Below, in pieces: positions 1 to 12,089 of a stretch of 64,000 nucleotides of DNA; positions within the stretch are counted from its first letter, which is position 1; each line of letters starts with the position of its first letter. Both the position numbers and the translations under genes were made by a program. This DNA comes from Alphaproteobacteria bacterium (lineage in GTDB: Bacteria > Pseudomonadota > Alphaproteobacteria > MPNO01 > UBA2964). The stretch spans positions 471 through 64,470 of the forward strand of contig WHUE01000001.1 in the NCBI GenBank assembly GCA_009377375.1. The letters run 5' to 3'. Under the pieces are notes generated by a model. That model saw nothing but the letters and a program-made list of their open reading frames with translations. It was not told the origin of the DNA and ran no database searches.

Positions 1-1
1 G

Positions 2-607
2 GGCGGCCGCGTGCTGTTCGTCGGCACCAAGCGCCAGGCGAGCGACCAGATCGCCGACGCGGCGAAGCGCTGCGGCCAGTACTACGTCAACCATCGCTGG
101 CTCGGCGGCATGCTGACCAACTGGCAGACCATCACCGGTTCCATCAAGCGGCTGCGCGAGTATGACGAGCTTCTGGGTCAGGAGGACATCGGGCTGACCA
201 AGAAGGAAATGCTGATGCGCGAGCGCGAGCGCGACAAGCTGGAGCGCGCGCTCGGCGGCATCAAGGAGATGGGCGGGCGCCCGGACATCCTTGTGGTGAT
301 CGACACCAACAAGGAATCCATCGCGGTCAAGGAAGCGCAGAAGCTCAAGATACCGGTCGTCGCGGTGATTGACAGCAACTGCGATCCGGACGGGATCACC
401 TTCCCGTTCCCCGGCAACGACGACGCGATCCGGTCGATCGCCCTGTATTGCGGCCTGTTCTCCGATGCGGTCCTCGACGGTCTGCAGCAGGAAGCGATTG
501 CCGCGGGCGACGATGTCGGCGCGTCCGAGCAGGCGCCGGTGGAGACGCTGGACGCCATGCCGGCCGCCGCCGGGGCCGGTGACCCCGCAGCGCCCGCTGC
601 TGGGTAA
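2..607 (+). CDS. rpsB: 30S ribosomal protein S2, 5'-truncated by window edge
   Basis: In-frame [17 protein letters not shown]...[12 protein letters not shown]...DTNKE; followed by tsf and pyrH. Confidence 0.97.
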   Translation, partial: GGRVLFVGTKRQASDQIADAAKRCGQYYVNHRWLGGMLTNWQTITGSIKRLREYDELLGQEDIGLTKKEMLMRERERDKLERALGGIKEMGGRPDILVVIDTNKESIAVKEAQKLKIPVVAVIDSNCDPDGITFPFPGNDDAIRSIALYCGLFSDAVLDGLQQEAIAAGDDVGASEQAPVETLDAMPAAAGAGDPAAPAAG

Positions 608-676
608 TTCGACTGGTTATCAGGCTGAACCGCTTGTAGACCAGATTGTTACAGGACGAACTTCAGGGATTGGATA

Positions 677-1600
677 ATGGCTGAGATCACCGCTTCGCTG
701 GTCAAGGACCTGCGCGAAAAGACCGGCGCGGGGATGATGGACTGCAAGAAGGCGCTTACCGAAACCGCTGGCGATATCGAAGGCGCGGTCGACTGGCTGC
801 GCAAGGCCGGGCTGGCTGCCGCCGCCAAGAAGGCGGGACGTGTTGCTGCCGAGGGTCTTGTCGGCGTGGCCACGAGCGGCAATATCGGCGCGGTTGTCGA
901 GATCAACGCCGAGACCGATTTCGTCGCCCGCAACGCGCAGTTCCAGACCTTCGTGGGCACGGTCGCCCAACTGGCGCTTCAGCACGGGGCCGATGTCGAA
1001 CAGCTCAAATCCGCCGCCCTGCCGGGCGGGGAGACGGTCGAGGACGGGCTGAAAGCCCTGGTGGCCACCATCGGGGAGAATATGTCGCTGCGGCGTTCGG
1101 CAGTGATCTCCGTCTCCAGCGGCGTGGTCAGCGCCTATGTCCACAACGCCACTGCACCGGGTCTGGGCCGCATCGGCGTGCTCGTCGGGCTCCAGTCGGG
1201 CGGGGACGAGGCGAAGCTCGCCGAGTTCGGCCGCCAGCTCGCGATGCATGTCGCCGCCGCCGCGCCACAGTGGACCGACATCGGCGAGGTCGACGCCTCG
1301 GCGCTGGACCGCGAGCGCGAGATTCTGTCCGAACAGGCGCGCGCTTCGGGCAAGCCGGAAGAGATCGTCGCCAAGATGGTCGAGGGCCGGCTGCGCAAGT
1401 TCTACGAGGAGGTCGTGCTGCTCGACCAGACTTTCGTCATCGACAACGAGACCCGCGTGCGCCAGGCGGTCGAGGCGCTGGGCAAGGAGTTGGGGACTCC
1501 GGTGACCGTCGTCGGCTTCCAGCGGTTCTCGCTGGGCGAGGGTATCGAGAAGCAGGATGCCGACTTCGCCGCGGAGGTTGCGGCCGCGGCCAGGGGCTAG
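677..1600 (+). CDS. tsf: Elongation factor Ts
   Basis: [28 protein letters not shown]-terminus; rpsB-tsf-pyrH order. Confidence 0.98.
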   Translation: MAEITASLVKDLREKTGAGMMDCKKALTETAGDIEGAVDWLRKAGLAAAAKKAGRVAAEGLVGVATSGNIGAVVEINAETDFVARNAQFQTFVGTVAQLALQHGADVEQLKSAALPGGETVEDGLKALVATIGENMSLRRSAVISVSSGVVSAYVHNATAPGLGRIGVLVGLQSGGDEAKLAEFGRQLAMHVAAAAPQWTDIGEVDASALDREREILSEQARASGKPEEIVAKMVEGRLRKFYEEVVLLDQTFVIDNETRVRQAVEALGKELGTPVTVVGFQRFSLGEGIEKQDADFAAEVAAAARG

Positions 1601-1645
1601 GCCGGCACCGGCGGCACGCCAAATGAAAGGCTCGAGCGTGAAGAT

Positions 1646-2395
1646 ATGAAGGAGGCGACGCCGGAAGGCCAGGGTTACCGCCGGGTTCTGCTGAAGGTTT
1701 CGGGCGAGGCCCTGATGGGAGACCGGCCTTTCGGTCTCGACACCAAGACGGTCGAGCGCATTGCGACCGAGGTCAAGGCGGTACACGGGCTGGGCGTCCA
1801 GATATGCCTGGTGATCGGCGGGGGCAATATCTTTCGCGGCATCGAGGCCGCAGCCCAGGGGCTGGAGCGGGGTACCGCCGACTACATGGGCATGCTGGCG
1901 ACAGTGATCAACGCGCTGGCCATGCAGGGCGCGCTGGAGCGCGCAGGGGTGCAGACCCGGGTGCAGTCGGCCATCCCGATGTCCACCGTCTGCGAACCCT
2001 ATATCCGCCGCCGGGCCGTCCGCCATATGGAGAAGGGGCGGGTGGTGATCTTCGCCGCAGGCACGGGGAGCCCGTACTTCACCACCGATACCGCCGCGGC
2101 CCTGCGCGCTGTCGAGATGGGGTGCGATGCACTGTTCAAGGGGACCCAGGTCGACGGCGTCTATACAGCCGATCCGCACAAGGTTTCCGACGCGGTCCGT
2201 TATGAAGTTCTGACATACAAGGAGGTCCTTTCGCAGGACCTCAAGGTCATGGATGCTTCCGCCATCTCCCTGTCGCGAGAAAATGGCATTCCGATTCTCG
2301 TGTTTTCCATCCACAATTCGGGTGCTTTCGCCGACGTGGTCGCCGGAAAAGGCCGGTTTACGGTGATCAGGGAAGAGGAGCGTGCCGATGGCTGA
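1646..2395 (+). CDS. pyrH: UMP kinase
   Basis: [15 protein letters not shown]...[10 protein letters not shown]...[14 protein letters not shown]. Confidence 0.98.
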   Translation: MKEATPEGQGYRRVLLKVSGEALMGDRPFGLDTKTVERIATEVKAVHGLGVQICLVIGGGNIFRGIEAAAQGLERGTADYMGMLATVINALAMQGALERAGVQTRVQSAIPMSTVCEPYIRRRAVRHMEKGRVVIFAAGTGSPYFTTDTAAALRAVEMGCDALFKGTQVDGVYTADPHKVSDAVRYEVLTYKEVLSQDLKVMDASAISLSRENGIPILVFSIHNSGAFADVVAGKGRFTVIREEERADG

Positions 2396-2945
2396 ACCGG
2401 ATCTGGCCGATTTCAGGCGACGTATGCAGGGCGCGGTCGACGTGCTCCACACCGAATTCGGCGGGCTCCGCGCCGGCCGCGCCTCCGTCGCGCTGCTGGA
2501 GCCGGTGATGGTGGACGCCTATGGCAGCAAGATGCCGCTCAACCAGGTGGGGACCGTCAGCGTGCCGGACTCGCGGCTTCTCACGGTCCAGGTCTGGGAC
2601 AGGGGCCTGGTCGGCGCCGTGGACAAGGCGATACGCGAATCCGGGCTCGGGCTTAACCCCGCTACGGAAGGACAGCTCATCCGGGTGCCGATCCCGCAGC
2701 TCAGCGAGGAGCGCCGCGTGGAGCTGACCAAGATCGCCCACAAATATGCGGAGCAGGCAAAGATCGCCGTGCGCAACGTCCGCCGCGACGGCATGGACAC
2801 GTTCAAGAAACTGGAGAAGGACGGCGAGATTTCCCAGGACGAGCAGCATGCCTGGGCCGACGACCTGCAGAAGCTGACCGACAAGACGATCAAGGAGATT
2901 GACGACGCGCTCGCGGGCAAGGAACAGGAAATCCTGCAGGTATGA
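2388..2945 (+). CDS. frr: Ribosome recycling factor
   Basis: [23 protein letters not shown]...; ATG at 2388 overlaps pyrH end. Confidence 0.97.
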   Translation: MAEPDLADFRRRMQGAVDVLHTEFGGLRAGRASVALLEPVMVDAYGSKMPLNQVGTVSVPDSRLLTVQVWDRGLVGAVDKAIRESGLGLNPATEGQLIRVPIPQLSEERRVELTKIAHKYAEQAKIAVRNVRRDGMDTFKKLEKDGEISQDEQHAWADDLQKLTDKTIKEIDDALAGKEQEILQV

Positions 2946-2949
2946 TGCG

Positions 2950-3684
2950 ATGAAGGCCATTTCTTCCCGTACCGATGCTGCGCCGCCGCCGCCAACTCAT
3001 GTCGCCATCATCATGGACGGCAACGGCCGCTGGGCAATCTCGCGCGGGCTGCCCCGCGTTGCGGGTCACAGGCAGGGGGCGGAAGCAGTGCGTACCGCTA
3101 TCACCAGCGCCGTCGATCTCGGGGTGTCCTATCTGACCCTCTACGGCTTCTCCGTCGAGAACTGGAAAAGGCCGAAAAACGAGGTCACGGACCTGATGGG
3201 GCTGCTGCGGCTCTACCTGTCGCGGGAGATCGCGGAGCTCGACCGTCAGGGCGTGCGCATCCGGTTCATCGGACAGCGCGACCGGCTGGCGCCGGACATC
3301 GTCCGGCTGATCGACGATGCCGAGGGACGCACGAGAACCAATACGAAGCTCAACCTGGTGGTCGCCCTCAGCTATGGCGCCAGGCAGGAAATCACCGCGG
3401 CGGCAACGGCTCTTGCCCGCAGGGCGCTCGCCGGCGAGATCACGCCCGAGGAGATAAACGAGGACAGCCTGGCAGGGCATCTGGAAACCGCCGGCATGCC
3501 CGATCCGGATCTCGTAATCCGCACCAGCGGAGAAAAGCGGGTCAGCAATTTCCTGCTCTGGCAGCTCGCCTATGCCGAGTTCGTGTTCACCGATACGCTG
3601 TGGCCCGATTTTTCGAGAGACGATCTCGCGGAGGCGATTAATGAGTTCCATCGCCGCGAACGGCGGTTCGGTGCGACGGGCTGA
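2950..3684 (+). CDS. uppS: Isoprenyl (undecaprenyl) diphosphate synthase
   Basis: [13 protein letters not shown]...[10 protein letters not shown]...[25 protein letters not shown] at 2950. Confidence 0.97.
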   Translation: MKAISSRTDAAPPPPTHVAIIMDGNGRWAISRGLPRVAGHRQGAEAVRTAITSAVDLGVSYLTLYGFSVENWKRPKNEVTDLMGLLRLYLSREIAELDRQGVRIRFIGQRDRLAPDIVRLIDDAEGRTRTNTKLNLVVALSYGARQEITAAATALARRALAGEITPEEINEDSLAGHLETAGMPDPDLVIRTSGEKRVSNFLLWQLAYAEFVFTDTLWPDFSRDDLAEAINEFHRRERRFGATG

Positions 3685-4498
3685 TGGATACGGGCTTTCT
3701 CAGCTGAACCTGCGCATCGTTTCGGCGCTGGTGCTGGGGCCGCTGGCGATCGCGTGTATCTATTTCGGCGCGCCCTGGTTCAACGCGCTGATCGCAACGG
3801 CTGTCGCCATCATGGCGTGGGAATGGACCCGGATGTGCTGCGGCTCCGCGCTGACGGCGGAATCCGCACTGGCGCCGCTGGTCGTCGTCGCCGGGCTTGC
3901 CGCGGCATCGTTCGGCCACATATGGGTAGCGACATCGGCCGTGCTCGCCGGCGGGATCTGCGTCGGGATCGTCGCGTTCACGTTGCGCCGCGACTTGCCG
4001 GTCTGGGCGGGGAGCGGGGTTCTGCTCGTCGGATTTGCCGGGATCGGGCTGGTTTGGCTTCGCAGCACGGGCGATTCGGGTGTAATCGTCGTGCTGTGGC
4101 TCTTCGGCGCGATATGGCTGACGGACACCTGCGCCTATTTCGCCGGGAAGACCATCGGCGGCCCACGGCTCGCCCCGCGGATCAGCCCGAACAAGACCTG
4201 GGCCGGTCTGTTTGGCGGCGTGATCGCAAGCGCTGCATTCAGTGCCGCATGGCTGGGGTGGCTGCAGGGGCAGGCGATCGTGAATGGGATCGTCCTCGGG
4301 GTCGCCGTGGCGGTGGTTGCGCAGCTCAGCGACCTGACGGTTTCGCGCGTAAAGCGGCTGGCGCACGTGAAAGATACCGGTACTCTGATTCCGGGCCATG
4401 GGGGGCTGTTGGATCGCGCGGACGGGTTTCTGTTGAACGGGACCCTGATCGTGCTGGTGGCCCTGCTCGGCGGAAAGGATGTGATTCCATGGCAGTGA
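3641..4498 (+). CDS. cdsA: Phosphatidate cytidylyltransferase
   Basis: Polytopic protein ending [12 protein letters not shown]...[35 protein letters not shown] (CdsA signature); ATG at 3641. Confidence 0.95.
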   Translation: MSSIAANGGSVRRADGYGLSQLNLRIVSALVLGPLAIACIYFGAPWFNALIATAVAIMAWEWTRMCCGSALTAESALAPLVVVAGLAAASFGHIWVATSAVLAGGICVGIVAFTLRRDLPVWAGSGVLLVGFAGIGLVWLRSTGDSGVIVVLWLFGAIWLTDTCAYFAGKTIGGPRLAPRISPNKTWAGLFGGVIASAAFSAAWLGWLQGQAIVNGIVLGVAVAVVAQLSDLTVSRVKRLAHVKDTGTLIPGHGGLLDRADGFLLNGTLIVLVALLGGKDVIPWQ

Positions 4499-5691
4499 TC
4501 GTGAAGAAGGCCGCGGCGGCGACGCCGCCCAAGCGCGTCACGATTCTGGGGTCTACCGGTTCGGTCGGTCGTAATACCATCGACCTGATAGAACGGGACC
4601 CGGACAGCTACGACGTCGAGGCCCTTACGGCCAACGGCAGCGTCGATGTGCTGGCGAGCCAGGCGAAGCGCGTCGGAGCGCGGCTTGCCGTGGTGGGCGA
4701 CGAGACCTGCTTCCAGGCGTTGAAGGACGCGCTGGCCGGAACGGGGATCGAGGCCGCTGCCGGCGCGACAGGCATTGCCGAGGCCGCGTCGCGCCCCGCC
4801 GATTGGGTGATGGCGGCCATTGTCGGCGCCGCCGGGCTCGCGCCGACGCTGACGGCGGTCCGCCGCGGTGCGGTCGTGGCCCTCGCGAACAAGGAATGCC
4901 TAGTCTGCGCCGGCCCTTTGATGATGGCGGAGATCGAACGAAGCCGGGCGACGCTGCTGCCTGTGGATTCCGAACACAGTGCCATTTTTCAGGTGTTCGA
5001 CTTCGATCAGCGCGACCGCGTCGCGCGGGTGATCCTGACCGCGTCCGGCGGGCCGTTCTGGGGCGAAACGCGCAAGACGATGGCCGGGGCGACCCCGGCC
5101 CAGGCCGTCGCCCATCCCAACTGGAGCATGGGCGCGAAGATATCGGTCGATTCGGCCACGATGATGAACAAGGGGCTGGAGCTGATCGAGGCGCACTATC
5201 TGTTCGAAATGCCAGAGGAAAAGCTGGATGTGCTGGTCCACCCGCAATCCATCGTCCACAGCCTGGTCGAATATGTCGACGGTTCGGTGCTGGCGCAGCT
5301 CGGCAGCCCGGATATGCGCACGCCGATCGCCTATGCGCTCGGCTGGCCCCGCCGCATACCGGCGCCGACTCCGCGGCTCGATCTGGCGAAAATCGGCGCC
5401 TTGACGTTCGAAGCGCCCGACCCGGCCCGTTTTCCCGCCATCGAACTGGCCCGGGCGGCGCTTCGGGACGGTGACGCAGCGCCGACCGTGCTGAACGCGG
5501 CGAACGAGGTGGCAGTTCAGGCGTTTCTCGAAAAGCGAATCGGATTTTTGCATATTGCCCGGATCGTTGAGGAAACGTTGACCAGAACCGTGGCAAAATC
5601 TTTCTCCTCACTCGATGACGTGTATGATGCGGACCGGGAAGCGCGCGCCGTAGCCCGCGCGCTTCTTTCGGCATCGGCGGTCAGCGCATGA
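4489..5691 (+). CDS. dxr: 1-deoxy-D-xylulose-5-phosphate reductoisomerase
   Basis: [18 protein letters not shown]...NKECLVCAG...DSEHSAIFQ...[17 protein letters not shown]; true ATG at 4489, upstream extension of the tracked ORF is out-of-frame cdsA. Confidence 0.97.
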   Translation: MAVIVKKAAAATPPKRVTILGSTGSVGRNTIDLIERDPDSYDVEALTANGSVDVLASQAKRVGARLAVVGDETCFQALKDALAGTGIEAAAGATGIAEAASRPADWVMAAIVGAAGLAPTLTAVRRGAVVALANKECLVCAGPLMMAEIERSRATLLPVDSEHSAIFQVFDFDQRDRVARVILTASGGPFWGETRKTMAGATPAQAVAHPNWSMGAKISVDSATMMNKGLELIEAHYLFEMPEEKLDVLVHPQSIVHSLVEYVDGSVLAQLGSPDMRTPIAYALGWPRRIPAPTPRLDLAKIGALTFEAPDPARFPAIELARAALRDGDAAPTVLNAANEVAVQAFLEKRIGFLHIARIVEETLTRTVAKSFSSLDDVYDADREARAVARALLSASAVSA

Positions 5692-5713
5692 GCCTGGCGG
5701 CGGAACGGACCAT

Positions 5714-6853
5714 TTGATGGATATTCTGAGCGGCATCTGGAACTACGTGATCCCGTTTCTTGCGGTGCTCACCATGCTGGTCTTCGTCCATGAGATGGGG
5801 CACTACCTGGTGGCGCGCTGGTGCAAGGTGCGTATCCAGGTCTTTTCGATCGGCTTCGGGCCGGAAATCTACGGAATCGACGACAAGCACGGCACACGCT
5901 GGAAGTTCAGCGCGATTCCGTTCGGCGGCTACGTCAAGATGTTCGGCGAACAGCCGCCGGACGAGATGGACCCGGACGGACACCAGCCGATGACCGAAGA
6001 GGACCGCAAGGTCTCCTTCTTCTGCAAGACGCTGGGCCAGCGCGCGGCCATCGTCTTCGCGGGCCCCGCGGCGAATTTCCTGTTTGCCATCGTTGTCCTG
6101 GCCGGGCTGTTCTCTCTCGTCGGCCAGCCCTATACGCCGCCGGATATCGGCAAGGTGATCGAAAACAGCGCCGCCGCCCGGGCCGGGCTGAAGGACGGCG
6201 ACGTATTCAAGCGTATCGGCGACACCGAAATCACGCGGTTCGAGCAGGTCCAGAGAATCGTGCAGCTCTCTCCCGGCCAGCCGCTGAAGATCGTGGTGGC
6301 GCGCGACGGCCGGTTGCAGAACGTCACGGCAACGCCGGACGGCGTCGAGGTCAAGCGCTTCGGCAGCATACAGCGGATCGGACAGCTTGGCGTGACCCGC
6401 CCGACCGGCGACATGGTGCTGGTGCGGTACGACCCCTTTACCGCGCTGTGGAAGGCGACGGAGCGTACCGCCTCGCTGACCGTCGATATCTTCGACGCGC
6501 TGGGCCAGATCATCACCGGCCAGCGGACTGCGGAGGAGCTCGGCGGCCCCGTCCGCATCGCCCAGATATCGGGCGACATGGCGCAGGCCGGTCTGGTGAT
6601 GGTTATCCAGTTCGCCGCGATCCTGTCGATTAATCTCGGGCTGATCAACCTGTTCCCCATCCCGATGCTGGATGGCGGGCATCTTGTTTTCTATGGCATC
6701 GAGGCAATCCGCGGCAGGCCGCTGGGAGAGCGCGCCATGGGTTACAGCCTGAACGTCGGACTTGCCCTGATCTTCGGTCTAACGGTCTTCGTCACCTGGA
6801 ACGACCTTGTCCAGCTAAGGGTCATCGACTACTTCATCGGACTTGTGACCTGA
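5714..6853 (+). CDS. rseP: RIP metalloprotease (site-2 protease)
   Basis: FVHEMGHYLVARWCKVR (HExGH), PDZ region, NLFPIPMLDGGHL. Confidence 0.96.
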   Translation: MMDILSGIWNYVIPFLAVLTMLVFVHEMGHYLVARWCKVRIQVFSIGFGPEIYGIDDKHGTRWKFSAIPFGGYVKMFGEQPPDEMDPDGHQPMTEEDRKVSFFCKTLGQRAAIVFAGPAANFLFAIVVLAGLFSLVGQPYTPPDIGKVIENSAAARAGLKDGDVFKRIGDTEITRFEQVQRIVQLSPGQPLKIVVARDGRLQNVTATPDGVEVKRFGSIQRIGQLGVTRPTGDMVLVRYDPFTALWKATERTASLTVDIFDALGQIITGQRTAEELGGPVRIAQISGDMAQAGLVMVIQFAAILSINLGLINLFPIPMLDGGHLVFYGIEAIRGRPLGERAMGYSLNVGLALIFGLTVFVTWNDLVQLRVIDYFIGLVT

Positions 6854-6879
6854 GGCGGCGGAGTAGGAGGGGGTTCCAC

Positions 6880-9162
6880 GTGCGTCGGACAGTCTACGTG
6901 ATTGCGCGCGGCTTGCTGGCGGCCCTGCTGCTGTGCGCCGCGCCAGTGTCGGCGCAGTCGCAGGGGCAGTCGGTTATCGCGAATGACGTCCGCGTGGAAG
7001 GCGCACAGCGTATCGAGCCGGACACGGTACGGTCCTACGTGTCGATCCGCCGCGGCGATCCGATTACCGCCCAGGCGATGGACGAATCGCTGAAGAAGCT
7101 GTTCGCCACCGGGCTCTTCGCGGACGTGCTGATCCGTCAGGAAGGGGATTCCGTCGTCGTGCGGGTGGTCGAAAATCCGATCATCAACCGCATCGCGTTC
7201 GAAGGAAACAAGCGCATCACCAACGAGGTGCTGCGCGACGAGGTCAAGCTGCGCCCTCGGGTCGTCTATACTCGGACACGGGTGCAAAGCGACGTCCAGC
7301 GGTTGATCGACGTCTACCGTCGTTCCGGCCGTTTCGCGGCGACGGTCGAACCGAAGGTCGTCCAACTGCCGCAGAACCGCGTCGATCTTATTTTCGAGGT
7401 CAACGAGGGGCCGGAGACAGAAATCCGGCGGATTACGTTCATCGGCAACAAGCGCTTCAGCGACAAGGCGTTGCGCGGCGTGGTCCAGACGAAGGAAACC
7501 GCCTGGTACCGGTTTCTCAGCTCCGACGACACTTACGATCCCGATCGGCTGACCTTCGACCGGGAGCTGCTGCGGCGCTTCTACCTGTCGCAGGGCTACG
7601 CGGACTTCCGGGTCGTCTCCGCCGTCGCCGAGCTCACCCCCGACCGGGAAGGCTTCTTTGTCACCTTCACCATCGAGGAAGGCGAGCGGTACCGTTTCGG
7701 CAAGGTCGACGTGTCCTCGGCCTTGCGTGACCTGAAGCCCGAGGCGCTGCGCAGCCTTGTCACGATCCGGGAAGGGGACTGGTACGATGCCGATGCGGTC
7801 GAGCAGGTCATTACCAGGCTCACCGAGGAGGTCGGCAATCTCGGCTATGCCTTCGTCGAGATTCGGCCGCAGGTAAGGCGCGATCGGGAAAAGCGCGTCA
7901 TCGACGTGACATTCAACGTACGCGAAGGACCGCGTGTCTTTGTCGAGCGGATCGACATCGAAGGCAACGTGCGCACGATCGACAAGGTGATCCGTCGGGA
8001 ATTCCCGCTGGTCGAGGGCGACGCGTTCAACGCCTCGAAGCTGAACCGGGCCCGACGGCGAATCCAGAATCTCGGTTTCTTCGAGAAGGTGGAGGTATCC
8101 AACACCGCCGGTTCCGCTCCGGACAAGACGGTGATCAAGGCCAATGTGCGCGAGAGAGCGACGGGCGAAATCTCGTTTGGCGCCGGCTTCTCGTCATCCG
8201 CTGGCGTGTTGGGCGATATCGGTATTCGCGAACGGAACCTGCTGGGCAAGGGACAGGACCTGTTCCTGAAATTCCAGCTCGGCGCCTCGGCCAGCGAGAT
8301 CGAACTCAGCTTTACCGAGCCCTATTTCATGGACCGCAAGCTGTCCGCCGGTTTCGACATCTTTCATTCCACGCGCGACCTGACCGACGAATCGTCCTAC
8401 GAGCGGGAGACAACGGGCTTCGGATTCCGCATGGGATACAACCTGACCGAACATCTCGACCAGAGCCTGCGCTACAGGTTCAGTCGCGACGAGGTGATGA
8501 ACGTGGAGTCGGATGCCTCACTCGCCGTCCGCGAGCAGGAGGGCGTCGCCACGACGTCACTGGTCGGTCAGACACTGACGCTCGACCGCCGCGACAGTCG
8601 CTTCGACCCGACGGATGGCTATGTCGTACGGTGGTTCACCGATCTGGCCGGGCTCGGGGGAAGCGTGCACTATTTGCGGAACCGCGTCACTGGCACCCAT
8701 TTCTTCCCCTTGCCGGGACAGCTTGTTCTCAGCATTGGCGGCGGCGCAGGCTACATACTGGGGATCAACGACGACGTGCGCATCACCGACCGGTTCTACC
8801 TCGGCGGCGCCTCGCTGCGCGGGTTCGCGACCTATGGCGCGGGGCCGCGCGATATCGCCTCCGACGACGCCCTCGGCGGAAACTGGTACTACAACAATAC
8901 GGTCGAGGTATCTTTCCCGCTTGGCCTGCCCAACGAGTTCGGGATAAGAGGCAGGGTCTTCAACGATATCGGCAGCATTGGCAAGGTCGATGTGAGCAGC
9001 GTCGATACGAACGATACAGGTTCGCTGCGGGCAGCCGCCGGTATCGGCGTTTCGTGGAAATCGCCTTTCGGACCGGTCAGCATGGACATAGGCAAGGCTT
9101 ATTTGAAGGAAGACTTCGACGATTTGGAGATCGTGCGATTCAATTTTGGAACCAGGTTCTGA
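6880..9162 (+). CDS. bamA: Outer membrane protein assembly factor BamA
   Basis: Signal peptide, POTRA repeats (VRVEGAQRIEPDTVRSY...), Omp85 barrel ending FNFGTRF. Confidence 0.97.
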   Translation: MRRTVYVIARGLLAALLLCAAPVSAQSQGQSVIANDVRVEGAQRIEPDTVRSYVSIRRGDPITAQAMDESLKKLFATGLFADVLIRQEGDSVVVRVVENPIINRIAFEGNKRITNEVLRDEVKLRPRVVYTRTRVQSDVQRLIDVYRRSGRFAATVEPKVVQLPQNRVDLIFEVNEGPETEIRRITFIGNKRFSDKALRGVVQTKETAWYRFLSSDDTYDPDRLTFDRELLRRFYLSQGYADFRVVSAVAELTPDREGFFVTFTIEEGERYRFGKVDVSSALRDLKPEALRSLVTIREGDWYDADAVEQVITRLTEEVGNLGYAFVEIRPQVRRDREKRVIDVTFNVREGPRVFVERIDIEGNVRTIDKVIRREFPLVEGDAFNASKLNRARRRIQNLGFFEKVEVSNTAGSAPDKTVIKANVRERATGEISFGAGFSSSAGVLGDIGIRERNLLGKGQDLFLKFQLGASASEIELSFTEPYFMDRKLSAGFDIFHSTRDLTDESSYERETTGFGFRMGYNLTEHLDQSLRYRFSRDEVMNVESDASLAVREQEGVATTSLVGQTLTLDRRDSRFDPTDGYVVRWFTDLAGLGGSVHYLRNRVTGTHFFPLPGQLVLSIGGGAGYILGINDDVRITDRFYLGGASLRGFATYGAGPRDIASDDALGGNWYYNNTVEVSFPLGLPNEFGIRGRVFNDIGSIGKVDVSSVDTNDTGSLRAAAGIGVSWKSPFGPVSMDIGKAYLKEDFDDLEIVRFNFGTRF

Positions 9163-9169
9163 TTCCGTC

Positions 9170-9778
9170 ATGAAGACAGGAAGTCGCGTAAGAGCCGGCC
9201 TTGCATGCGTGCTGGTTGCGGCGGCGCTGGTCCTTTCCGGCGCCGGGATGCGGACGGCCGACGCCCAGGCCAAGGACTCCGAGTTTTCCTTCGCCGTGAT
9301 CGATGTTCAGCGCGTCATTCGGGATTCCAAGGCGACACGCTCGATCCGTCCGCAGATCGAGAAGCTCAAGGAAGGCTACGAAAGCGGCTTCAAGAAGCAG
9401 GAGGAGGAGTTGCGCGGGGCCAACCAGGACCTCGCCGGCCAGCGGGCGATCCTGTCTCCCGAAGCCTACGCCGACCGGCGCCGTGAGTTCCAGCAGCGCG
9501 CGACCGGCGTTCAACGCGAGGTGCAGGAAACGAAGCGACTGCTGGATCGGGCGCTCGGATCGGCGATGAGCAAGGTGCACAACTCGCTCCGCCAGATTAC
9601 GGCCGAGATCGCGAAGGAACAGTCGCTGACAGCGATCTTCCCCCGCACCGCCGTCATTCTGGTGGAGCGGAAATACGACATCACAAGCGAGGTCCTCAAG
9701 CGCCTCGACCAGCAGCTTCCTTCGGTCGCCGTCACGATTACCAATAACCCGCCGTCGGCGGACGAAAACAAGAGATAG
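9170..9778 (+). CDS. skp: OmpH/Skp family periplasmic chaperone
   Basis: Signal peptide, FAVIDVQRVIRDSKATRSIRPQIEKLKEGYESGFKKQEEELR coiled coil; between bamA and lpxD. Confidence 0.88.
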   Translation: MKTGSRVRAGLACVLVAAALVLSGAGMRTADAQAKDSEFSFAVIDVQRVIRDSKATRSIRPQIEKLKEGYESGFKKQEEELRGANQDLAGQRAILSPEAYADRRREFQQRATGVQREVQETKRLLDRALGSAMSKVHNSLRQITAEIAKEQSLTAIFPRTAVILVERKYDITSEVLKRLDQQLPSVAVTITNNPPSADENKR

Positions 9779-9788
9779 CGCGGCGGGG

Positions 9789-10820
9789 ATGCCTGACCCC
9801 AGGTTTCATGCTGCCCGGGGGCCGTTCACCATTGCCGCGCTCGCAGAGATCGGCCACGCCGAACTGAGGGGCACGGCGGATCCGACGCTGGAAATCCGGG
9901 ATGTCGCTCCTCTGGACGAGGCGGGTCCGGGGCAGGTCAGCTTTATCGACAACCCGCACTACGTCGATGCGTTTCGCGTCAGCCGCGCAGGGGCCTGCGT
10001 CGTTCATCCGGATCGCGTCGAGGCCGCGCCGGACGGGATGGCGTTGCTGGTGAGCGGAAACCCTTACCTGTCCTATGCGTTGATCGCCCAGGCCTTCTAT
10101 CCGGAGCCTGCCTCCTCGGGCATCCGCGGGACCGGGGTCCATGTCGACGCCAGCGCCTCGATCGGCGACGGCGTCGATATTGCGCCCGGAGCCGTGGTTC
10201 AGGCAAATGCGGTCATCGGCGCGCGCTGCATGATCGGTCCGGGCGCGGTCATCGGTCAGGGCGTGGTGCTGGGAGACGACTGCCGGATCGGCGCCGCGGC
10301 CTCTCTCGGGTTCTGCATCCTCGGCAATCGCGTCCGCATCGCTGCCGGCGCACGCATCGGCGAAGCCGGTTTCGGCTTCGCGACCGGCCCCTCCGGTCAT
10401 GTCAGCGTGCCCCAGCTCGGCCGCGTTCTGATCGAGGACGACGTCGATATCGGCGCGAATACGACGATCGATCGCGGCGCCGGCCCCGATACCGTGATCG
10501 GCGCAGGCACCAGGATTGATAATCTTGTTCAGATCGGGCACAACGTCCGGATCGGGCGGGGCTGTATCATCGTCGCGCAGGTGGGAATATCGGGCAGCAC
10601 GAAGCTTGAGGATTTCGTCGTTCTCGGCGGACAGGTCGGTCTGGCGGGCCATCTGACCATCGGCAAGGGCGCCCAGCTCGCCGCCCAGTCCGGTGTGATG
10701 AAGAACGTGCCGCCGGGCGCGCGCCTGGCCGGTTCGCCAGCGATACCGATCCAGAAGTGGTTCCGGCAGGGGGTATTGTTGTCGAGGCTGGACAAGAAGG
10801 GAAGCAGCGGCAATGGATAG
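9789..10820 (+). CDS. lpxD: UDP-3-O-(3-hydroxymyristoyl)glucosamine N-acyltransferase
   Basis: Hexapeptide repeats; [35 protein letters not shown]. Confidence 0.96.
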   Translation: MPDPRFHAARGPFTIAALAEIGHAELRGTADPTLEIRDVAPLDEAGPGQVSFIDNPHYVDAFRVSRAGACVVHPDRVEAAPDGMALLVSGNPYLSYALIAQAFYPEPASSGIRGTGVHVDASASIGDGVDIAPGAVVQANAVIGARCMIGPGAVIGQGVVLGDDCRIGAAASLGFCILGNRVRIAAGARIGEAGFGFATGPSGHVSVPQLGRVLIEDDVDIGANTTIDRGAGPDTVIGAGTRIDNLVQIGHNVRIGRGCIIVAQVGISGSTKLEDFVVLGGQVGLAGHLTIGKGAQLAAQSGVMKNVPPGARLAGSPAIPIQKWFRQGVLLSRLDKKGSSGNG

Positions 10821-11286
10821 TCTGGACTCGGAGAAGCAGGGCACGTCCATCGACATATCCCGTGTCATGGAAATGATCCCGCACCGCTACCCGTTTCTGA
10901 TGATCGACCGGGTGATGAACGTGCGCGCGAGCGAAAGCGCCGTCGGCATCAAGAACGTCACGATCAACGAGCCGTTCTTTCAGGGACACTTTCCGGGCCA
11001 CCCCGTCATGCCCGGCGTCCTGATTGTCGAGGCCATGGCCCAGACCGCGGGGATCCTAGTCGTGCATACGCTGGGGGCTGAATCAGAAGGCAAGCTGGTT
11101 TACTTCATGTCGATCGACGGCGCGCGGTTTCGCAGACCGGTGACGCCGGGCGACCAGCTTCATGTTCACGTCACCAAGCAGGCGAGCCGCGGTAACGTCT
11201 GGAAATTCGCCGGGCAGGCAAAGGTGGACGGCACGCTCTGTGCCGAGGCGACCTTTGCCGCCATGATCATGGACAGGGCCGAGTGA
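10813..11286 (+). CDS. fabZ: 3-hydroxyacyl-ACP dehydratase
   Basis: [13 protein letters not shown]...[25 protein letters not shown]. Confidence 0.97.
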   Translation: MDSLDSEKQGTSIDISRVMEMIPHRYPFLMIDRVMNVRASESAVGIKNVTINEPFFQGHFPGHPVMPGVLIVEAMAQTAGILVVHTLGAESEGKLVYFMSIDGARFRRPVTPGDQLHVHVTKQASRGNVWKFAGQAKVDGTLCAEATFAAMIMDRAE

Positions 11287-12089
11287 ACACCGAAATTCAT
11301 CCAACTGCGATTATCGAACCGGGTGCGACGCTTGGCGAAGGCGTGTTCGTCGGGCCTTACTGCGTGGTCGGGCCGGACGTGGCGCTGGGCGACGGAGTCC
11401 GGCTGATTTCCCATGCCGTCGTCGCCGGGCGCACGACGGTCGGCCCCAATTGCCATATCTATCCCTTCGCCTCCATCGGCCATCAGCCGCAGGACCTGAA
11501 ATACAAGGGCGAGCCATCGCGGCTCGAGATCGGCGCCAACAACATCATCCGCGAACACGTCACCATGAATCCCGGCACCGAGGGCGGCGGCATGTGCACC
11601 CGCATCGGCAACAACTGCCTGTTCATGATGAGCGCCCACGTCGCGCATGACTGTGTGTTGGGCAACCACGTGATCCTCGCTAACAACGCGACCCTGGCCG
11701 GTCATGTCCATATCGGGGACTACGCCATCCTCGGTGGGCTGTCGGCGGTGCACCAGTTTGCGCGTATCGGCTGCCACGCCATGGTCGGCGGCCTGTCCGG
11801 CGTGGAGCAGGACGTCATCCCCTACGGCCTTGTGCTGGGCAATCGGGCGCGGCTTGCGGGCCTCAACATCATCGGACTCAAGCGCCGCGGGTTCTCGCGG
11901 GCCGAAGTTGCCACGCTGCGCAAGGCGTACCGGCTCATGTTCGCCGAGGAAGGCTCGATGGCGGAGCGCCTCAACGACGTGACCGAAATGTATGCCGGGA
12001 ACGAGGCGGTGATGGATATCGTCGAGTTTATCCGCACGGATTCCAGCCGGGCGATCTGCCAGCCCCGCGCCGAGCATGGCGGCGCCTGA
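11283..12089 (+). CDS. lpxA: UDP-N-acetylglucosamine O-acyltransferase
   Basis: [22 protein letters not shown]...[10 protein letters not shown]...[10 protein letters not shown]. Confidence 0.97.
   Translation: MNTEIHPTAIIEPGATLGEGVFVGPYCVVGPDVALGDGVRLISHAVVAGRTTVGPNCHIYPFASIGHQPQDLKYKGEPSRLEIGANNIIREHVTMNPGTEGGGMCTRIGNNCLFMMSAHVAHDCVLGNHVILANNATLAGHVHIGDYAILGGLSAVHQFARIGCHAMVGGLSGVEQDVIPYGLVLGNRARLAGLNIIGLKRRGFSRAEVATLRKAYRLMFAEEGSMAERLNDVTEMYAGNEAVMDIVEFIRTDSSRAICQPRAEHGGA

Noticed and set aside
620-2452. 610-aa minus-strand ORF opposite tsf and pyrH
   Set aside because: Shadow ORF over two essential conserved genes.
3754-4488. Long N-terminal extension of the dxr ORF (tracked as 645 aa from 3754)
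   Set aside because: Extension is the +1 frame of cdsA; Dxr begins at MAVIVKK (4489).
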